Below the pieces are notes generated by a model that was given only the letters and a program-made list of their open reading frames with translations, was not told the DNA's origin and did not search any database. A DNA stretch of 64,000 nucleotides, taken from positions 35,945 to 99,944 of the forward strand of contig JAKCOZ010000655.1 in assembly GCA_022605955.1 (NCBI GenBank). Direction: 5' to 3'. Position 1 is the first letter of the stretch. Every line of letters begins with the position of its first letter. Made by a program: the position numbers and the translations under genes. This document shows positions 60,026 through 64,000 of the stretch, one piece after another. Source of the DNA: Rallus limicola. Taxonomy: Eukaryota; Chordata; Aves; Gruiformes; Rallidae.

Positions 60026-63000
60026 GTCGCTTTGGCTCTCAGCATTTTCCTTTGCCTGGAAAGAGGGAACATGCCTGGAACCTCCTACGGTGCTTTTCTC
60101 GGCCCTAGCAGACTGCAGTTCAAAACATGCTAAACGTCCAGCAATAACTCCCAAAGTAAAGAAGCTAGGCCTGAAAGGCATAGCTTGTCTGAAACCTCCT
60201 AACAGGACACCACGAGCAGCCCCTGTCACTTTGGCTCTCAGCCTTTTCCTTTGCCTGGAAAGAGGGAACATGCCTGGAACCTCCTACGGTGCTTTTCTCG
60301 GCCCTAGCAAACTGCAGTTCAAAACATGCTAAATGTCCAGCAATAACTCCCAAAGTAAAGAAGCTAGGCCTGAAAGGCATAGCTTGTCTGAAACCTCCTA
60401 ACAGGACACACGAGCAGACCCTGTCGCTTTGGCTCTCAGCCTTTTCCTTTGCCTGGAAAGAGGGAACATGCCTGGAACCTCCTACGGTGCTTTTCTCGGC
60501 CCTAGCAGACTGCAGCTCAAAACATGCTAAACGTCCAGCAATAACTCCCAAAGTAAAGAAGCTAGGCCTGAAAGGCATAGCTTGTCTGAAACCTCCTAAC
60601 AGGACACACGAGCAGGACCCTGTCCCTTTGGCTCTCAGCCTTTTCCTTTGCCTGGAAAGAGGGAACATGCCTGGAACCTCCTACGGTGCTTTTCTCGGCC
60701 CTAGCAGACTGCAGTTCAAAACATGCTAAACGTCCAGCAATAACTCCCAAAGTAAAGAAGCTAGGCCTGAAAGGCATAGCTTGTCTGAAACCTCCTAACA
60801 GGACACACGAGCAGACCCTGTCACTTTGGCTCTCAGCCTTTTCCTTTGCCTGGAAAGAGGGAACATGCCTGGAACCTCCTACGGTGCTTTTCTCGGCCCT
60901 AGCAGACTGCAGTTCAAAACATGCTAAACGTCCAGCAATAACTCCCAAAGTAAAGAAGCTAGGCCTGAAAGGCATAGCTTGTCTGAAACCTCCTAACAGG
61001 ACACAACGAGCAGACCCTGTCACTTTGGCTCTCAGCCTTTTCCTTTGCCTGGAAAGAGGGAACATGCCTGGAAACTCCTACGGTGCTTTTCTCGGCCCTA
61101 GCAGACTGCAGTTCAAAACATGCTAAACGTCCAGCAATAACTCCCCAAAGTAAAGAAGCGAGGCCTGAAAGGCATAGCTTGTCTGAAACCTGCTAACAGG
61201 GACACACGAGCAGAACCCTGTCACTTTGGCTCTCAGCCTTTTCCTTTGCCTGGAAAGAGGGAACATGCCTGGAACCTCCTACGGTGCTTTTCCTCGGCCC
61301 TAGCAGACTGCAGTTCAAAACATGCTAAACGTCCAGCAATAACTCCCAAAGTAAAGAAGCTAGGCCTGAAAGGCATAGCTTGTCTGAAACCTCCTAACAG
61401 GACACACAAGCAGACCCTGTCACTTTGGCTCTCAGCCTTTTCCTTTGCTTTGAAAGAGGGAACATGCCTGGAACCTCCTACGGTGCTTTTTCTCGGCCCC
61501 TAGCAGACTGCAATTCAAAAACATGCTAAACGTCCAGCAATAACTCCCCAAAGTAAAGAAGCTAGGCCTGAAAGGCATAGCTTGTCTGAAACCTCCTAAC
61601 AGGACACACGAGCAAACCCTGTCACTTTGGCTCTCAGCTTTTTCCTTTGCTTGGAAAGAGGGAACATGCCTGGAACCTCCTACGGTGCTTTTCTCGGCCC
61701 TAGCAGACTGCAGCTCAAAACATGCTAAACATCCAGCAATAACTCCCAAAGTAAAGAAGCTAGGCCTGAAAGGCATAGCTTGTCTGAAACCTCCTAACAG
61801 GACACCCCGAGCAGACCCTGTCACTTTGGCTCTCAGCCTTTTCCTTTGCCTGGAAAGAGGGAACATGCCTGGAACCTCCTACGGTGCTTTTCTCGGGCCC
61901 TAGCAGACTGCAGTTCAAAACATGCTAAACGTCCAGCAATAACTCCCAAAGTAAAGAAGCTAGGCCTGAAAGGCATAGCTTGTCTGAAACCTCCTAACAG
62001 GACACACGAGCAGACCCTGTCGCTTTGGCTCTCAGCCTTTTTCCTTTGCCTGGAAAGAGGGAACATGCCCTGGAACCTCCTACGGTGCTTTTCTCGGCCC
62101 TAGCAGACTGCAGTTCAAAACATGCTAAACGTCCAGCAATAACTCCCAAAGTAAAGAAGCTAGTCCTGAAAGGCATAGCTTGTCTGAAACCTCCTAACAG
62201 GGACACACGAGCAGACCCCTGTCACTTTGGCTCTCAGCCTTTTCCTTTGCCTGGAAAGAGGGAACATGCCTGGAACCTCCTACGGTGCTTTTCTCGGCCC
62301 CTAGCAGACTGCAGTTCAAAACATGCTAAACGTCCAGCAATAACTCCCAAAGTAAAGAAGCTAGGCCTGAAAGGCATAGCTTGTCTGAAACCTCCTAACA
62401 GGACACACGAGCAGACCCTGTCGCTTTGGCTCTCAGCCCTTTTCCTTTGCCTGGAAAGAGGGAACATGCCTGGAACCTCCTACGGTGCTTTTCTCGGCCC
62501 TAGCAGACTGCAGTTCAAAACATGCTAAACGTCCAGCAATAACTCCCAAAGTAAAGAAGCTAGGCCTGAAAGGCATAGCTTGTCTGAAACCTCCTAACAG
62601 GACACACGAGCAGACCCTGTCACTTTGGCTCTCAGCCTTTTCCTTTGCCTGGAAAGAGGGAACATGCCTGGAAACCTCCTACGGTGCTTTTCTCGGCCCT
62701 AGCAGACTGCAGTTCAAAACATGCTAAACGTCCAGCAATAACTCCCAAAGTAAAGAAGCTAGGCCTGAATAGGCATAGCTTGTCTGAAAACCTCCTAACA
62801 GGACACACGAGCAGACCCTGTCACTTTGGCTCTCAGCCTTTTCCTTTGCCTGGAAAGAGGGAACATGCCTGGAACCTCCTACGGTGCTTTCTCTCGGCCC
62901 TAGCAGACTGCAGTTCAAAACATGCTAAACGTCCAGCAATAACTCCCAAAGTAAAGAAGCTAGGCCTGAAAGGCATAGCTTGTCTGAAACCTCCTAACAG

Positions 63001-64000
63001 GACACACAAGCAGACCCTGTCACTTTGGCTCTCAGCCTTTTCCTTTGCTTTGAAAGAGGGAACATGCCTGGAACCTCCTACGGTGCTTTTCTCGGCCCTA
63101 GCAGACTGCAATTCAAAACATGCTAAACGTCCAGCAATAACTCCCAAAGTAAAGAAGCTAGGCCTGAAAGGCATAGCTTGTCTGAAACCTCCTAACAGGA
63201 CACACGAGCAAACCCTGTCACTTTGGCTCTCAGCTTTTTCCTTTGCTTGGAAAGAGGGAACATGCCTGGAACCTCCTACGGTGCTTTTCTCGGCCCTAGC
63301 AGACTGCAGCTCAAAACATGCTAAACATCCAGCAATAACTCCCAAAGTAAAGAAGCTAGGCCTGAAAGGCATAGCTTGTCTGAAACCTCCTAACAGGACA
63401 CCCCGAGCAGACCCTGTCACTTTGGCTCTCAGCCTTTTCCTTTGCCTGGAAAGAGGGAAACATTGCCTGGAACCTCCTACGGTGCTTTTCTCGGCCCTAG
63501 CAGACTGCAGTTCAAAACATGCTAAACGTCCAGCAATAACTCCCAAAGTAAAGAAGCTAGGCCTGAAAGGCATAGCTTGTCTGAAACCTCCTAACAGGAC
63601 ACACGAGCAGACCCTGTCACTTTGGCTCTCAGCCTTTTCCTTTGCCTGGAAAGAGGGAACATGCCTGGAAACTCCTACGGTGCTTTTCTCGGCCCTAGCA
63701 GACTGCAGTTCAAAACATGCTAAACGTCCAGCAATAACTCCCAAAGTAAAGAAGCTAGGCCTGAAAGGCATAGCTTGTCTGAAACCTCCTAACAGGACAC
63801 ACGAGCAGACCCTGTCACTTTGGCTCTCAGCCCTTTTCCTTTGCCTGGAAAGAGGGAACATGCCTGGAACCTCCTACGGTGCTTTTCTCGGCCCTAGCAG
63901 ACTGCAGTTCAAAACATGCTAAACGTCCAGCAATAAACTCCCAAAGTAAAGAAGCTAGGCCTGAAAGGCATAGCTTGTCTGAAACCTCCTAACAGGACAA
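58891..64000. repeat. Satellite array with dense single-base insertions
   Basis: The units are the same as further left, but spacing between markers exceeds whole units by 3 (to 59056), 15 (to 61447), 16 (to 63047) and 5 more bases to the end: 39 net insertions in about 26 units. Most lengthen a short run (for example GCTTTTTCTC at 58895, CAGTTTCAA at 58920, CAGGGAC near 60007, CACCCCGAG near 61806); a few do not (GAATAGGC near 62770, ACATTGCC near 63464). I saw no deletions and no matching rise in substitutions. This pattern fits uncorrected long-read sequence better than biology. Confidence 0.85.

Noticed and set aside
1..64000. CRISPR array
   Set aside because: The whole 198-bp unit repeats with no unique spacers, and the repeat is far too long. 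No cas-like gene is present.
1..64000. Bacterial or phage origin of the window
   Set aside because: Long homogeneous 198-bp satellite with higher-order structure and a solo LTR with target duplication are eukaryotic features. No prokaryotic gene is seen.
58891..64000. Decaying natural edge of the satellite array
   Set aside because: Substitutions do not increase, deletions are absent and the insertions are nearly all single bases in short runs. This fits sequencing error better than age.

Overview
The whole 64,000-base window is one tandem satellite DNA array, broken once by a single retroviral long terminal repeat (LTR). I see no protein-coding gene, RNA gene or CRISPR array. The basic unit is 198 bp, 50% GC by my count of one reference unit (1690-1887), and all units run in the same orientation. 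About 318 units fit in the window. Neither edge of the array is visible, so the window lies inside a larger array. It looks like eukaryotic heterochromatin. The solo LTR at 27039-27629 resembles, from memory of the family and not from a search, the ERV-L-like LTRs common in songbird and other bird genomes, so I infer a bird nuclear chromosome with moderate confidence.

Layout. (1) 1-27038: satellite with fold-back palindromes at 97, 1541, 17427, 22622 and 24253. It includes a 20-unit (3,960 bp) higher-order repeat at about 10.1-17.4 kb and a 5-unit tandem duplication at 20.0-22.0 kb. (2) 27039-27629: the 591-bp solo LTR, sense on the minus strand, with a perfect 5-bp target duplication (CTCCC). 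Two sister copies of the same satellite block keep the empty site. (3) 27630 to about 58890: satellite with palindromes at 27866, 30090, 31325, 34342 and 44484, a 6-unit tandem duplication at 35.7-38.1 kb, and a second family of 20-unit higher-order repeats from 47.3 kb on. (4) About 58891-64000: the same satellite, but with 39 net single-base insertions in 5.1 kb. The preceding 58 kb shows only two single-base insertions, five single-base deletions and one 11-bp duplication. This looks like unpolished long-read consensus near a contig end.

The most unusual feature is a set of ten 71-bp fold-back palindromes (34-bp arms, 3-base loop) created by an identical 47-bp insertion at the same point of the unit. 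The spacing between them is explained to the base by whole numbers of 198-bp units plus the 47-bp insertions, the listed small indels and the LTR. Every ordinary unit already carries a 25-bp near-palindrome at that place, and some units carry one or the other single change that makes it perfect. This points to template switching during replication followed by spread through unequal exchange. The long open frames on both strands follow from the unit being 66 codons long and are not taken as genes.
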